Source: Winogradskyella marincola (GTDB lineage: Bacteria; Bacteroidota; Bacteroidia; Flavobacteriales; Flavobacteriaceae). Taken from it: a DNA stretch of 64,000 nt. This document shows positions 24,809-33,005 of this stretch, one piece after another (position 1 is the stretch's first letter; every line of letters starts with the position of its first letter). The position numbers and the translations under genes were made by a program. The notes below the pieces were generated by a model. The model did not search any database. It was not told the DNA's origin and worked only from the letters and a program-made list of their open reading frames with translations. The stretch is from positions 62,001-126,000 of the forward strand of contig NZ_JARSBN010000006.1 of assembly GCF_029624125.1 (NCBI RefSeq), written 5' to 3'.

Positions 24809-27804
24809 TGTATTTGAATTGTCATACATATTATTCCTTACGATACGGTACATTTTCTGAAATTGAGTTATTAGAGCTTGCCAAGGAAAATGATATTGAT
24901 GTTTTGGCTTTGACCGATATCAACAACACTTCTGCTTGCTTGAACTTTATCAGGAAAGCAAAAGATTTTGAAATTAAACCAGTAATTGGAATTGATTTTA
25001 GAAACGGTAATGACCAATTATATGTTGGTTTAGCAAAAAACAATAAGGGTTTTAGGGAATTAAATCAATACTTGTCTCATTATTCTGAAAATGGAATGGA
25101 ATTACCCGATACTCCTAATTTACCGCTTAAAAACTGCTATATAATCTACCCTTTTGAAAAAGTTTTAGAACTAGAAAAAACGGCATTTAAGGATAACGAA
25201 TTTATAGGTGTTTCTGTTGAAGAACTCAGAAAATTACGCTTCTCTAAATTGCTTTCACAAAAGAACAAATTAGTTATACAGCAACAAGTAACAATAAGAA
25301 ATAAAAGAGACTTTAACGCTCATCGCTTACTGCGTGCCATTGATAAAAACTGTTTATTAAGCAAACTAGATAAATCTGAAGAGTGCTTGTTAACAGACAA
25401 AATGTACTCAAAAGCAAATTTAGAAGAAGTCTTTAAAGAATTCCCCTTTATACTAGATAACACAAGGTATGTACTTGAAGATTGTAGGATTGATTTCTCT
25501 TTCGGTAATAACAGAACATCACAAAATCTAAAACTCTATACGGATTCTTCTGAAAATGATTATATACTATTAGAGCGTTTATGTTATGAGAACATAAATA
25601 AACGGTATAAAAACCCTTTACCTCCAGTCAAAAAGCGGTTAAAAACTGAGCTTAGTACTATAAAAAATCTAGGATTTGTATCATTCTTTTTAATTAATTA
25701 TGATATTGTTTGTTATGCTAAAAGCAAAGGCTATTTTCATGTTGGTCGAGGTAGTGGTGCTAATAGCATAGTTGCCTATATTATTGGAATTACCGATGTT
25801 GACCCTATAGAACTAGACTTGTACTTTGAGCGGTTTATAAATCCGTTTAGGGCATCGCCACCAGATTTCGATATAGATTTTTCATGGAAAGATAGAGATG
25901 ACGTAACCGCATATATTTTTAAACGGTTTAAAAATACCGCATTAATGGCTACATACAATACGTTTAAGTATCGTGCTGTAGTTCGGGAATTAGGCAAAGT
26001 TTTCGGTTTGCCAAAAGAAGAGATCGATAAGTTAAGTAAAGGCAGTTATTCATATTCTAATTTAGACGACCTGTCAAAACTGGTTTTACGGTACGGTAAA
26101 TTAATAGAAGGATTCCCAAATTACATCAGTGTACATTCGGCAGGTATAATAATACTAGAGAAACCTGTTCATTACTATTCAGCTACGGATTTACCGCCTA
26201 AAGGATTTCCGACGATTCAATTTGATATGATTATAGCTGAAGATGTTGGCATATTTAAGTTTGATATTTTAGGTCAACGTGGTTTAGCTAAAATTAAAGA
26301 TGCCTTAGAAATAATTAAAACTAACAGACCTGAAGTTGGAGATATAGACATTACGAACGTTGAAGCATTTAAGTCAGATAAAAACATCAATCAACTTTTA
26401 AAAACTGGTGGTGCAATAGGTGCCTATTATGTTGAATCACCAGCAATGCGTGGTTTAATGCAACAACTACAAACTGATGATTATCTGGGTTTTGTTGCTG
26501 CAAGTTCCATTATCCGACCTGGTGTATCTGGTTCAGGAATGAAAGATGAATTCATAAAACGTCATCGGAACCCAGAAAAACGAAAAGATGCACATCCTAT
26601 ATTAAAGCAAATAATGCCAGAAACTTATGGAGTTATGGTTTATCAAGAGGATGTACTTAAAGTAGCCAATCAGTTTGCTGATCTTACACTTGGTGAAGCG
26701 GATATATTAAGACGTGGAATGAGCGGTAAATATCGGTCAAGGAAAGAGTTTTTAGAGGTAGAACAAAAATTCATATCCAATTGTAGAAATAAAGGCTTTA
26801 ATGATGATTTGATTTTTGAGGTATGGAATCAGATTAAAAGTTTTGCAGGCTATGCCTTTGCTAAAGGTCATTCGGCTTCTTATGCTGTAGAAAGCTATCA
26901 GAGTTTGTTTTTGAAATGTTATTACCCATTAGAGTTTATGACTGCTGTTTTAAACAATGGTGGAGGTTTTTATAGCACAGAACATTATTTACATGAAGCT
27001 AAAAAACAAGGTGCAAATATTTGTTTGCCCTGTATCAATAAAAGCGACCATCCTAATAGGTTAATAGGAACTTCTATTTACTTAGGTTTTGGTTATCTTA
27101 AAAATTTGGAATCTTATACCATTCAAAGAATCATAAGTGAAAGGCAATTACATGGAATTTATAAATCCCTTGATGATTTTATAGACCGTTTAGCTATTAG
27201 CATTGAACAGTTAACGATTCTCATACGTATCAACGCCTTTAGGTTTACAAAAAAACATAAAACGGAATTGTTGTGGCAAGCCATTTTTAAAATCAATGCT
27301 AATGGATCTAAAAATAAACAGGCACAACTTTTTAAAATCCAGCATAGACAATTTAATCTTCCTAAACTTAAAACGAATTGGGTCGAAGATGCCTATGATG
27401 AAATGGAACTTTTAGGTTTTCCTTTATGCAATTACTTTAACTTAATCGATGAAGAGATGAACAGCGATGTCATGGCTAATGAGATGAAAGATTTTGTTGG
27501 TAAAAATGTACTTATTTATGGCAGTTTGGTAACCACAAGATTTAATAAGACATCTCAAGGTAAACTTATGAGATTAAGTACATTTATTGATAAAATGGGT
27601 AATTATTTTGACGCAGTACACTTTACTGACGTCGTTGACAAGTATCCTATTAATGGTTTAGGCGTTTATGCATGTTATGGTACAATAAAGGATCGGTTTG
27701 GTTTTTACAGCATGGTAATAGTTAAGAGCAGAAAATTATCGATAAAGCCTGATCCAAGAAACACATCTCATCTTAATTTAAAAACTATCAACAGGATTTC
27801 TTAA
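24808..27804 (+). CDS. dnaE: DNA polymerase III alpha subunit-type polymerase (short DnaE of the mutagenesis cassette)
   Basis: This 998-residue C-family polymerase is shorter than a replicative alpha subunit. The N-terminal PHP domain (CHTYYSLRYG, ALTDINNTS) has a degenerate first metal motif: the usual H-x-H is N-x-H here. The palm has HVGRGSGANSIVAYIIG, then PPDFDIDFSWKDRDD with catalytic D355 and D357. AYAFAKGHSASYAVESYQS near 690 is the conserved fingers segment. The C-terminus has an OB-type domain, but the long tau-binding part is missing. Its place between dinB and an SRAP gene under an S24 repressor points to damage-induced translesion synthesis, like DnaE2 in ImuB-DnaE2 cassettes, not bulk replication. 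Confidence 0.92.
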   Translation: MYLNCHTYYSLRYGTFSEIELLELAKENDIDVLALTDINNTSACLNFIRKAKDFEIKPVIGIDFRNGNDQLYVGLAKNNKGFRELNQYLSHYSENGMELPDTPNLPLKNCYIIYPFEKVLELEKTAFKDNEFIGVSVEELRKLRFSKLLSQKNKLVIQQQVTIRNKRDFNAHRLLRAIDKNCLLSKLDKSEECLLTDKMYSKANLEEVFKEFPFILDNTRYVLEDCRIDFSFGNNRTSQNLKLYTDSSENDYILLERLCYENINKRYKNPLPPVKKRLKTELSTIKNLGFVSFFLINYDIVCYAKSKGYFHVGRGSGANSIVAYIIGITDVDPIELDLYFERFINPFRASPPDFDIDFSWKDRDDVTAYIFKRFKNTALMATYNTFKYRAVVRELGKVFGLPKEEIDKLSKGSYSYSNLDDLSKLVLRYGKLIEGFPNYISVHSAGIIILEKPVHYYSATDLPPKGFPTIQFDMIIAEDVGIFKFDILGQRGLAKIKDALEIIKTNRPEVGDIDITNVEAFKSDKNINQLLKTGGAIGAYYVESPAMRGLMQQLQTDDYLGFVAASSIIRPGVSGSGMKDEFIKRHRNPEKRKDAHPILKQIMPETYGVMVYQEDVLKVANQFADLTLGEADILRRGMSGKYRSRKEFLEVEQKFISNCRNKGFNDDLIFEVWNQIKSFAGYAFAKGHSASYAVESYQSLFLKCYYPLEFMTAVLNNGGGFYSTEHYLHEAKKQGANICLPCINKSDHPNRLIGTSIYLGFGYLKNLESYTIQRIISERQLHGIYKSLDDFIDRLAISIEQLTILIRINAFRFTKKHKTELLWQAIFKINANGSKNKQAQLFKIQHRQFNLPKLKTNWVEDAYDEMELLGFPLCNYFNLIDEEMNSDVMANEMKDFVGKNVLIYGSLVTTRFNKTSQGKLMRLSTFIDKMGNYFDAVHFTDVVDKYPINGLGVYACYGTIKDRFGFYSMVIVKSRKLSIKPDPRNTSHLNLKTINRIS

Positions 27805-27823
27805 TTTTAAGAAAAAATAGAAT

Positions 27824-28561
27824 ATGTGTTTTCACACAAGTACTACTGATAAGGTCAAAAAATTAGAGAAGCATTTCAACGTTAACATAGTTGATTCTTC
27901 TATGGAATCCTATTTTGATAAACCTACTTATCATCATAACGGTTTTTCGCACCCAAATATGCTTGTTATACCTCAAGAGCGTTCAGACGTTCTAGCACCA
28001 GGAATTTGGGGAATAGTACCAAACTATAAGACTAAGGACGATATAAAAGAATATCATAAAGAATCTGTGCGCTATGGTGGTGGTCTAAATGCACGATCCG
28101 AAAAAGCATTTGATCACTTTATTTATAAGGAGGCGATTATGGACAACCGTTGCATAGTTCCAGTCTCAGGTTTTTTTGAGCCGCATGACCATAAAGGCAA
28201 AAAATATCCTTTTCATTTTAAAGACAAAGCTGATAAACCTCTTGCATTAGCAGGACTTTATACTGTAATTGACACTTACATCACTTTTACCATTCTGACA
28301 AAAGAAGCGTCACCTTTATTTGCTAAAATTCATAATAAGAAGAATAGACAACCTTTAATCCTAGATGAAGAGTTAACTCACAATTGGTTGTCCGTTGATT
28401 TAAAGGAATCAGATATTGAAGATATCCTTCATTTTAGTTTTCCAGAAGATAAATTGGATGCTTACTCCGTAAGTAAAGATTTGTTTAGTCCCAAGGTGGA
28501 TAGTAATGTTGAATCAATAATCCATAAAATCAATTATTCTGAACTAACCAAAATCAAATAA
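27824..28561 (+). CDS. SRAP/YedK (HMCES-like) SOS-associated peptidase
   Basis: This 245-residue protein begins MCFH, giving Cys2 at the new N-terminus after Met removal. It keeps the SRAP active-site set: GGLNARSEKAF (N89), VSGFFEPHD (E119) and KIHNKKNRQPLIL (H170). Proteins of this family form a covalent thiazolidine bond with abasic sites in single-stranded DNA and shield them. It follows dnaE by 19 bp and is the last gene of the mutagenesis operon, which fits a role in protecting abasic sites while translesion polymerases work. Confidence 0.93.
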   Translation: MCFHTSTTDKVKKLEKHFNVNIVDSSMESYFDKPTYHHNGFSHPNMLVIPQERSDVLAPGIWGIVPNYKTKDDIKEYHKESVRYGGGLNARSEKAFDHFIYKEAIMDNRCIVPVSGFFEPHDHKGKKYPFHFKDKADKPLALAGLYTVIDTYITFTILTKEASPLFAKIHNKKNRQPLILDEELTHNWLSVDLKESDIEDILHFSFPEDKLDAYSVSKDLFSPKVDSNVESIIHKINYSELTKIK

Positions 28562-28602
28562 AAATATCAACTTATTTTTATATATTTGAAGCATTAATCA
28601 GT

Positions 28603-28635
28603 GAACACAAACCGAACACGATTTGAACACGATTT
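28603..28635 (+). repeat. three 11-bp direct repeats next to the tRNA fragment
   Basis: Three units follow each other without spacer: GAACACAAACC, GAACACGATTT, GAACACGATTT. The 11-bp period puts them on the same face of the helix. Directly repeated short sites next to a tRNA-derived core are typical of arm-type binding sites of tyrosine integrases. An iteron-like role cannot be excluded. Confidence 0.65.
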
Positions 28636-28695
28636 AACATTTTTGTAAATTTTCAAAACACTGAAAACCAAGGATTTACAACCTAATTTCGTAAA

Positions 28696-28738
28696 TTCAT
28701 AACCCGGAGGTCTCGAATTCAAATCTCGATCTCGACAC
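28696..28738 (+). pseudogene. degenerate tRNA 3' half (CAT anticodon), probable attachment site
   Basis: The sequence TTCATAA CCCGG AGGTC, then TCGAA TTCAAAT CTCGA and TCTCGAC ACAA, follows the layout of a tRNA 3' half: anticodon loop with CAT, variable region AGGTC, T-arm with a TTCAAAT loop in place of TTCGAAT, and an acceptor 3' strand. Four of five T-stem pairs form. The 5' half is absent, so it is not a functional tRNA. Such 3' fragments are left at the far end of elements that integrate into tRNA genes. Confidence 0.6.
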
Positions 28739-28979
28739 AAAAAAACTTAAACCACACGAAATCAAAATCTTAATTTTTAGTTCATTATTTGATATGCTAT
28801 TAAATAATGTGTGTTTTTATTAAAATTTCTAAACGGTCTTTGTATAACAGTTAATTACTATGCGCTGTCATTAAAAGAAAATTAGAGCTTTTTAATATTA
28901 TTACTTACGCTCCAAAAAACAAAACGGAATACTTTACTTATTATTTACAGATTTATCTTTCTGTATAAAATTCATTTAA
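28739..28979. other. intergenic stretch without a clear gene
   Basis: AT-rich DNA between the tRNA fragment and dyad site 2. The only small item is a 13-codon minus-strand frame (ATG at about 28975) directly behind the minus-strand box of site 2. It may be chance. No clear terminator or further repeat was found. Confidence 0.4.
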
Positions 28980-29009
28980 CAAAAATATTACCCTAAAAAA
29001 AAGGGGACA

Positions 29010-29023
29010 TACGGCTAACCGTA
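29010..29023. promoter_or_regulatory. TACGG-N4-CCGTA dyad, site 2 (SGNH hydrolase promoter)
   Basis: TACGGCTAACCGTA is centred at 29016.5. On the plus strand AATATTTG (one mismatch to TAnnTTTG) begins exactly 29.5 nt away at 29046 and faces the SGNH gene (ATG 29088). On the minus strand TATTTTTG (28987-28980), an exact match, begins at the same distance and points into the gene-free stretch to the left. Confidence 0.7.
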
Positions 29024-29087
29024 AGTAGATATTACGATTATTAATAATATTTGAAATTAAAAATCACAATATCAAACCAATACACAA

Positions 29088-30287
29088 ATGAAAAAGGGAG
29101 TAATAAAAAAATTTTCTGTTATATTAAATATTATTTTACTATCCGGAATACTGTTCTTTTTTTATCGGTACTACCCTACAATAAAGTCAAAATTTTTTCC
29201 AGAAAATTTAACCGCAATACAAGAAGCTAAACTAAAAGATCAAAATGATATTGCTACAGATTTCTATGATGCTTCAAATTTTAAAATAATTGGTCAACTT
29301 CCTAATACAAAAAACTACGAGCGTCTTCCTTTAAGCTCTAAAAACAAAGTAAGAAAACCTGTTTGGGGACTCTCTAAAAACTCAGCTGGAATTTCCATTC
29401 GCTTTTCTTCTAACTCTTCAATTATAAAAATTAGATGGAAACTAAAAGACAACAGAAATCCTTCAAACATGACTCCAATAACAGCCAAAGGATTAGACCT
29501 ATATGCATACAATGACAATGATTGGAAATTTGTTGGTGTTGCAAAACCAAATGGAACCAATAAAAATGAAGCTCTTGTAATCCAAGGAATGGAAACCATT
29601 AACCGTGAATATTTATTAAATTTACCACTTTACGATGGAATTGACTTATTAGAGATTGGAATAGATAAAAATGCTAGAATAAGTAATCCTAAAAAAGAGA
29701 TTATTGATACATTTCGTCCAATAATTTTTTATGGTACAAGTATAACTCAAGGAGCTTCTGCATCAAGACCTGGCCTTACTTACTCTGCGCTAATAAAAAG
29801 AAGACTTAACAAAGACGTTATTAATTTAGGATTTAGTGGCAATGGATGGTTTGAAAAAGAGATTATAGAATATGCTATGACATCAAACCCATCTTTAATA
29901 ATTTTAGATTGTACACCAAATTCTTCTGCAGATGTTATAAGAAAGAATTTACCTAAAACGATTAATTATATCAATTCTATTGATAATAAAACTCCTATTG
30001 TCCTTATTGAGAGTGTTATAAGGGATTTTGCGTTTTTCAAAAAAGATGATAAATCTATTTTTGGTACAAAATCATTCATTAAAGAACAAAACAAAGCCCT
30101 GAAAGAAACTTATGATAACATCTCTAAAACAAACAAAAATGTATTTTACATTCGAAGTGAAAACCTAATAGGCAAAGATAATGAAGCCACAATAGATGGC
30201 ACCCATTTTAATGATCTGGGACATTATAGAGCCTATGAATTAATTAAAGAAGAAATAGAAAAAATAACTCTTTATAGTGGCATATGA
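29088..30287 (+). CDS. membrane-anchored SGNH/GDSL hydrolase
   Basis: This 399-residue protein has an N-terminal signal anchor (residues 9-28). It then has a beta-rich N-terminal domain (about 55-205, with RKPVWGLSKNSAG and IRFSSNSSIIKIRW), as in SGNH enzymes that carry a carbohydrate-binding-like module before the catalytic domain. The catalytic domain shows IIFYGTSITQGAS (nucleophile S218), NLGFSGNGW (oxyanion glycine), DCTPNSS (block III) and DGTHFNDLGH (D370, H373). It should be an esterase/deacetylase acting on an envelope or extracellular glycan substrate that the sequence does not reveal. The promoter carries dyad site 2 and a terminator follows at 30371. Confidence 0.88.
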   Translation: MKKGVIKKFSVILNIILLSGILFFFYRYYPTIKSKFFPENLTAIQEAKLKDQNDIATDFYDASNFKIIGQLPNTKNYERLPLSSKNKVRKPVWGLSKNSAGISIRFSSNSSIIKIRWKLKDNRNPSNMTPITAKGLDLYAYNDNDWKFVGVAKPNGTNKNEALVIQGMETINREYLLNLPLYDGIDLLEIGIDKNARISNPKKEIIDTFRPIIFYGTSITQGASASRPGLTYSALIKRRLNKDVINLGFSGNGWFEKEIIEYAMTSNPSLIILDCTPNSSADVIRKNLPKTINYINSIDNKTPIVLIESVIRDFAFFKKDDKSIFGTKSFIKEQNKALKETYDNISKTNKNVFYIRSENLIGKDNEATIDGTHFNDLGHYRAYELIKEEIEKITLYSGI

Positions 30288-30364
30288 TTAAATAAGATTG
30301 GATGTCGTTCACTATTACTAAATGAACAAAATTTAATCTTTTCATAGACCGATATCTCTAAAAA

Positions 30365-30442
30365 AACAAAAAAAGGCATGTAAAACATACACGCCTTTTT
30401 TATCCCCTAAGTTTTAATATCAATAACAATATTAATTATATT
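30365..30442 (-). ncRNA. possible orphan small RNA (promoter at dyad site 3 to the terminator)
   Basis: The minus-strand box TATCTTTG (30455-30448) begins 29.5 nt from the dyad centre at 30484.5, as at the other sites. Transcription from about 30442 would meet a strong terminator after roughly 75 nt (stem 30371-30399, then a long T run on this strand). No open frame of useful size lies between them. The RNA is predicted from promoter and terminator only. Confidence 0.4.
30371..30401. terminator. bidirectional terminator between the SGNH gene and the response regulator gene
   Basis: AAAAGGC pairs with GCCTTTT, and TGTA pairs with TACA across one mismatch and a 5-nt loop. T runs follow on both strands. 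It serves the convergent SGNH and response regulator transcripts. Confidence 0.75.
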
Positions 30443-30476
30443 ACTCTCAAAGATATGAGTACATCTATACAATAGA

Positions 30477-30492
30477 TTACGGTTAACCGTAA
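30477..30492. promoter_or_regulatory. TACGG-N4-CCGTA dyad, site 3
   Basis: TTACGGTTAACCGTAA is a perfect 16-bp palindrome centred at 30484.5, 5 bp beyond the response regulator stop. An exact TATCTTTG box on the minus strand begins 29.5 nt to the left at 30455. No protein gene lies in that direction. Confidence 0.7.
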
Positions 30493-30497
30493 AAGAC

Positions 30498-31169
30498 TTA
30501 AATTAAACCCAAATCTTTTGTAATTGCTACCAAATGAATTGTATTATTAGCTCTAAATTGAATCTTTAATTTATTAAGCCTTTTTTCAATAGTACTAAGG
30601 CTATTTGGTGTGATACTTTTTGATTTCAAATCTTCACTTATATCTTCTTGAGAGAATCCTTTTGAGAGTAAATTGATAAGTTGAATATCAAAATCATCAA
30701 TTTCCATTTTAGACTTTGGTTGCAATGCCTTATCTACTTGAGGAGACAAAAACAAATCGCCTGCCAAAACTGCTTTTATAGCTGTGCTTAACTCTTTAGA
30801 CCCATTTCTATCTTTACATACATACCCATTAATTCCTTGCTTTTTTATTAATCCTCGTACTTTTTGTAGTTGATCTTTCATAGAATACACAATAATCGGA
30901 ATTGCCAGTTTATCTACACGTATTTGTTCTATTAAATCTTCTCCAGATGCAAGTGTTGCATTTCTGTAATCACTTTTAAAAGACAAATCTGTTATAATTA
31001 AGTCGTAAGGCTTTTTTTCTAACTCAGCCTTTTTTAGTTGTAAATAGGCTTCATCACAGTATTGTGTTTTATCAATCTCTGCAACTCCACTCTTTTCTAA
31101 AACCTGAGCTACACTTTCTACAATTGCATCGTGGTCATCATTTATAAGAACTTTTTTTAACGTCTTCAT
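30498..31169 (-). CDS. LuxR/NarL-type response regulator
   Basis: This 223-residue regulator has a receiver domain at 1-130 (INDDHDAIVES with the acidic pair, phosphoacceptor D61 in DLIITDLSF, and a lysine in GYVCKD). It has a C-terminal helix-turn-helix at about 158-215 (LLSKGFSQEDISEDL...LSTIEKRLNKLKIQF), LuxR-like though with atypical spacing. It overlaps the kinase gene by 4 bp (ATGA) and so is its partner. Inside the end of the kinase gene lies dyad site 4 with a TATTTTTG box at 31217-31210 that would give this gene its own promoter about 40 bp before its ATG. It is the best candidate for the protein that binds the TACGG-N4-CCGTA sites. Confidence 0.92.
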   Translation of the reverse strand: MKTLKKVLINDDHDAIVESVAQVLEKSGVAEIDKTQYCDEAYLQLKKAELEKKPYDLIITDLSFKSDYRNATLASGEDLIEQIRVDKLAIPIIVYSMKDQLQKVRGLIKKQGINGYVCKDRNGSKELSTAIKAVLAGDLFLSPQVDKALQPKSKMEIDDFDIQLINLLSKGFSQEDISEDLKSKSITPNSLSTIEKRLNKLKIQFRANNTIHLVAITKDLGLI

Positions 31170-32812
31170 ATCACAATTTTTACTTTAAACCCTTTTTCTG
31201 GTTGTGTATCAAAAATAATAGTACCACCAACAGATTGGATACGGTTTTCCGTATTAAACAATCCTGTATGCTTTACAAGTTCGGCTCCTACTCCATTATC
31301 AGAATAATTTATTTTTAGTTTTTTACCTTCTTTTTCAAAAAGAATTAAAACTAAAGACGCGTCACTGTACTTCTTCATATTAATTAGTAACTCTTGCAAT
31401 ACTTTATAAATGGTGTTTTTATAGACATCAGAAAAAACATCCCATCTTACATCTGCCAACCCTTTAACAACAATGTTGGTGTTTTCGGATTCATAGCTTT
31501 CTAATAACGCTTCTAGATTTTCTCTAAACGAAACTTTTGTATCGAGTAAACTATGCTGATTAGATATATCGCGAGCTTTATGGTATAAGAGATACAACTC
31601 ATCTCTTAGAGAATGTCTCTGGTAGGTATTGTTTTCAAACTTTGTCATAATCTGAAAAACATTATTTGCTACCTCATCGTGTACTTGCTTAGAAATCCTG
31701 GATTCTGTTATAATAACTTGTTGTAATTTTTCTTTTCTATGCCTAGCTCTAAAAAAGAAAAATGCTAAAACAGAAAGCATTACAACACCTATAGCTACCA
31801 AAGTAGAAATTATTGCTCTAGACCTCTGACGTTCTACTCTCAATTGACTTTCTAGAGCTTGTCTTTCAAATTCAGAATAATCATAACGCATTAGAGCAAA
31901 CCGATTAGACCGAGCTTTATCTTCTGCTATTAAACTATCATTTATAGCCTTATATGCTTTTGAATAATTATCTGGACTAAGTTGCACCAACAAACCAAGC
32001 GCATTTTGTTTATACGATGCAGAATTAAGTTTACTAGCAAAGTCCAGTGCTCTTTTTGCATAAAATTTGGCCATATCCATACTGTCTGTAGCCATGTAGT
32101 ATTTTGTTAAGTTTGAAAAACTACTATACAAAACAGAAGAATCCTTTAACTGTCTTCTAAGTTCTAGTGCTCTATATAACAGTTTTCGTCCTTCTTTAAA
32201 GTCGTTTAATCTCGTTTTTATATATCCAAGATTATTCAACACCATAGCTATAGATATTGTATCCTTTAATTCTAAAGTTAGTTGCAGTGCTTTTACCGAA
32301 AACTTATGTGATTCATTAATTAAATTATTTCGTTTATAGACATTAGCTATATTATTATAAGCTATAAGGCTATCTTTTGTACTATTAGCCACTTTTAGTA
32401 CACGACTATACAACTCTACTGCTTTATCATAACTTTGTTGCTCTGAATACAACACACCAAGTTGATTGTAAAAACTCTTTTTGTAGGCTTTTTTATTGCT
32501 TATTGTTGAATTTTCATCTAAAATTTTAATCGCTCTCATTGCCAATTTTTCGCTCTCTTCATAAAAACCAATTTTATAATTGATACTTGCCAAATAATAA
32601 AGACTGTTTAGTTGAGTATGTACATCTTTTGTTGTTTTAGAAGCTTCTAATTGTTCATTAAAATAAACCGAAGCATTTATTAAATCTGATGATGCTTTAG
32701 GATGCATTGCAATACCTCTGTAGTACGATAAACTGTCTGTACTTTTTTGAGCAAAACAGAACGTTGAACAAAAGAAAAATAAAAAGAAGAATGATTGATT
32801 GAGATGTTTCAT
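31166..32812 (-). CDS. TPR-containing membrane histidine kinase
   Basis: This 548-residue protein has a signal peptide (cleaved near CFAQ) and a periplasmic region of TPR-like helices (about 30-310, e.g. YSEQQSYDKAVELYSRV). One membrane segment follows (about 330-350, IISTLVAIGVVMLSVLAFFFF), then a HisKA_3-like dimerisation helix with KQVHDEVANNVFQ (phospho-His near residue 377), and an ATPase domain with LQELLINMKKYS (N box), SDNGVGAE (G1 box) and NRIQSVGGTI. Similar TPR kinases paired with LuxR regulators are common in flavobacteria. The 3' end of the gene contains dyad site 4. A TAAATTTG box lies 4 nt before its ATG. Confidence 0.92.
   Translation of the reverse strand: MKHLNQSFFFLFFFCSTFCFAQKSTDSLSYYRGIAMHPKASSDLINASVYFNEQLEASKTTKDVHTQLNSLYYLASINYKIGFYEESEKLAMRAIKILDENSTISNKKAYKKSFYNQLGVLYSEQQSYDKAVELYSRVLKVANSTKDSLIAYNNIANVYKRNNLINESHKFSVKALQLTLELKDTISIAMVLNNLGYIKTRLNDFKEGRKLLYRALELRRQLKDSSVLYSSFSNLTKYYMATDSMDMAKFYAKRALDFASKLNSASYKQNALGLLVQLSPDNYSKAYKAINDSLIAEDKARSNRFALMRYDYSEFERQALESQLRVERQRSRAIISTLVAIGVVMLSVLAFFFFRARHRKEKLQQVIITESRISKQVHDEVANNVFQIMTKFENNTYQRHSLRDELYLLYHKARDISNQHSLLDTKVSFRENLEALLESYESENTNIVVKGLADVRWDVFSDVYKNTIYKVLQELLINMKKYSDASLVLILFEKEGKKLKINYSDNGVGAELVKHTGLFNTENRIQSVGGTIIFDTQPEKGFKVKIVI
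31239..31254. promoter_or_regulatory. TACGG-N4-CCGTA dyad, site 4 (inside the kinase gene, facing the response regulator)
   Basis: ATACGGTTTTCCGTAT is centred at 31246.5 in the coding region for the kinase motif NTENRIQ. On the minus strand TATTTTTG, an exact TAnnTTTG, begins 29.5 nt away at 31217, about 40 bp before the response regulator ATG. The codons there are constrained by the kinase, so the dyad could be partly coincidence, but the identical geometry argues for a real internal promoter. Confidence 0.6.
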
Positions 32813-33005
32813 TCCTCAAATTTAAAAACTATTTCAAACTAATTGTTAGAATCTGTCAGTTAAGGAAGTAACTAAATCTATACGTCTTCATGATTGTAAG
32901 ATTTTTTTGAATTACATCCGTTAAAAAATGTTCTCTAAATTTATTTTTAGGTTTTGTTAAATTATTTAATTTCGAATCGTAAATTATTTCATTGCAATAG
33001 TTTAA

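Noticed and set aside
26088..26102. TTACGGTACGGTAA inside dnaE
   Set aside because: The CCGTA half is missing. It is a direct repeat in codons, not the dyad.
28696..28738. Calling a functional tRNA gene
   Set aside because: The 5' half (acceptor, D-arm) is absent and the T-loop is TTCAAAT instead of TTCGAAT.
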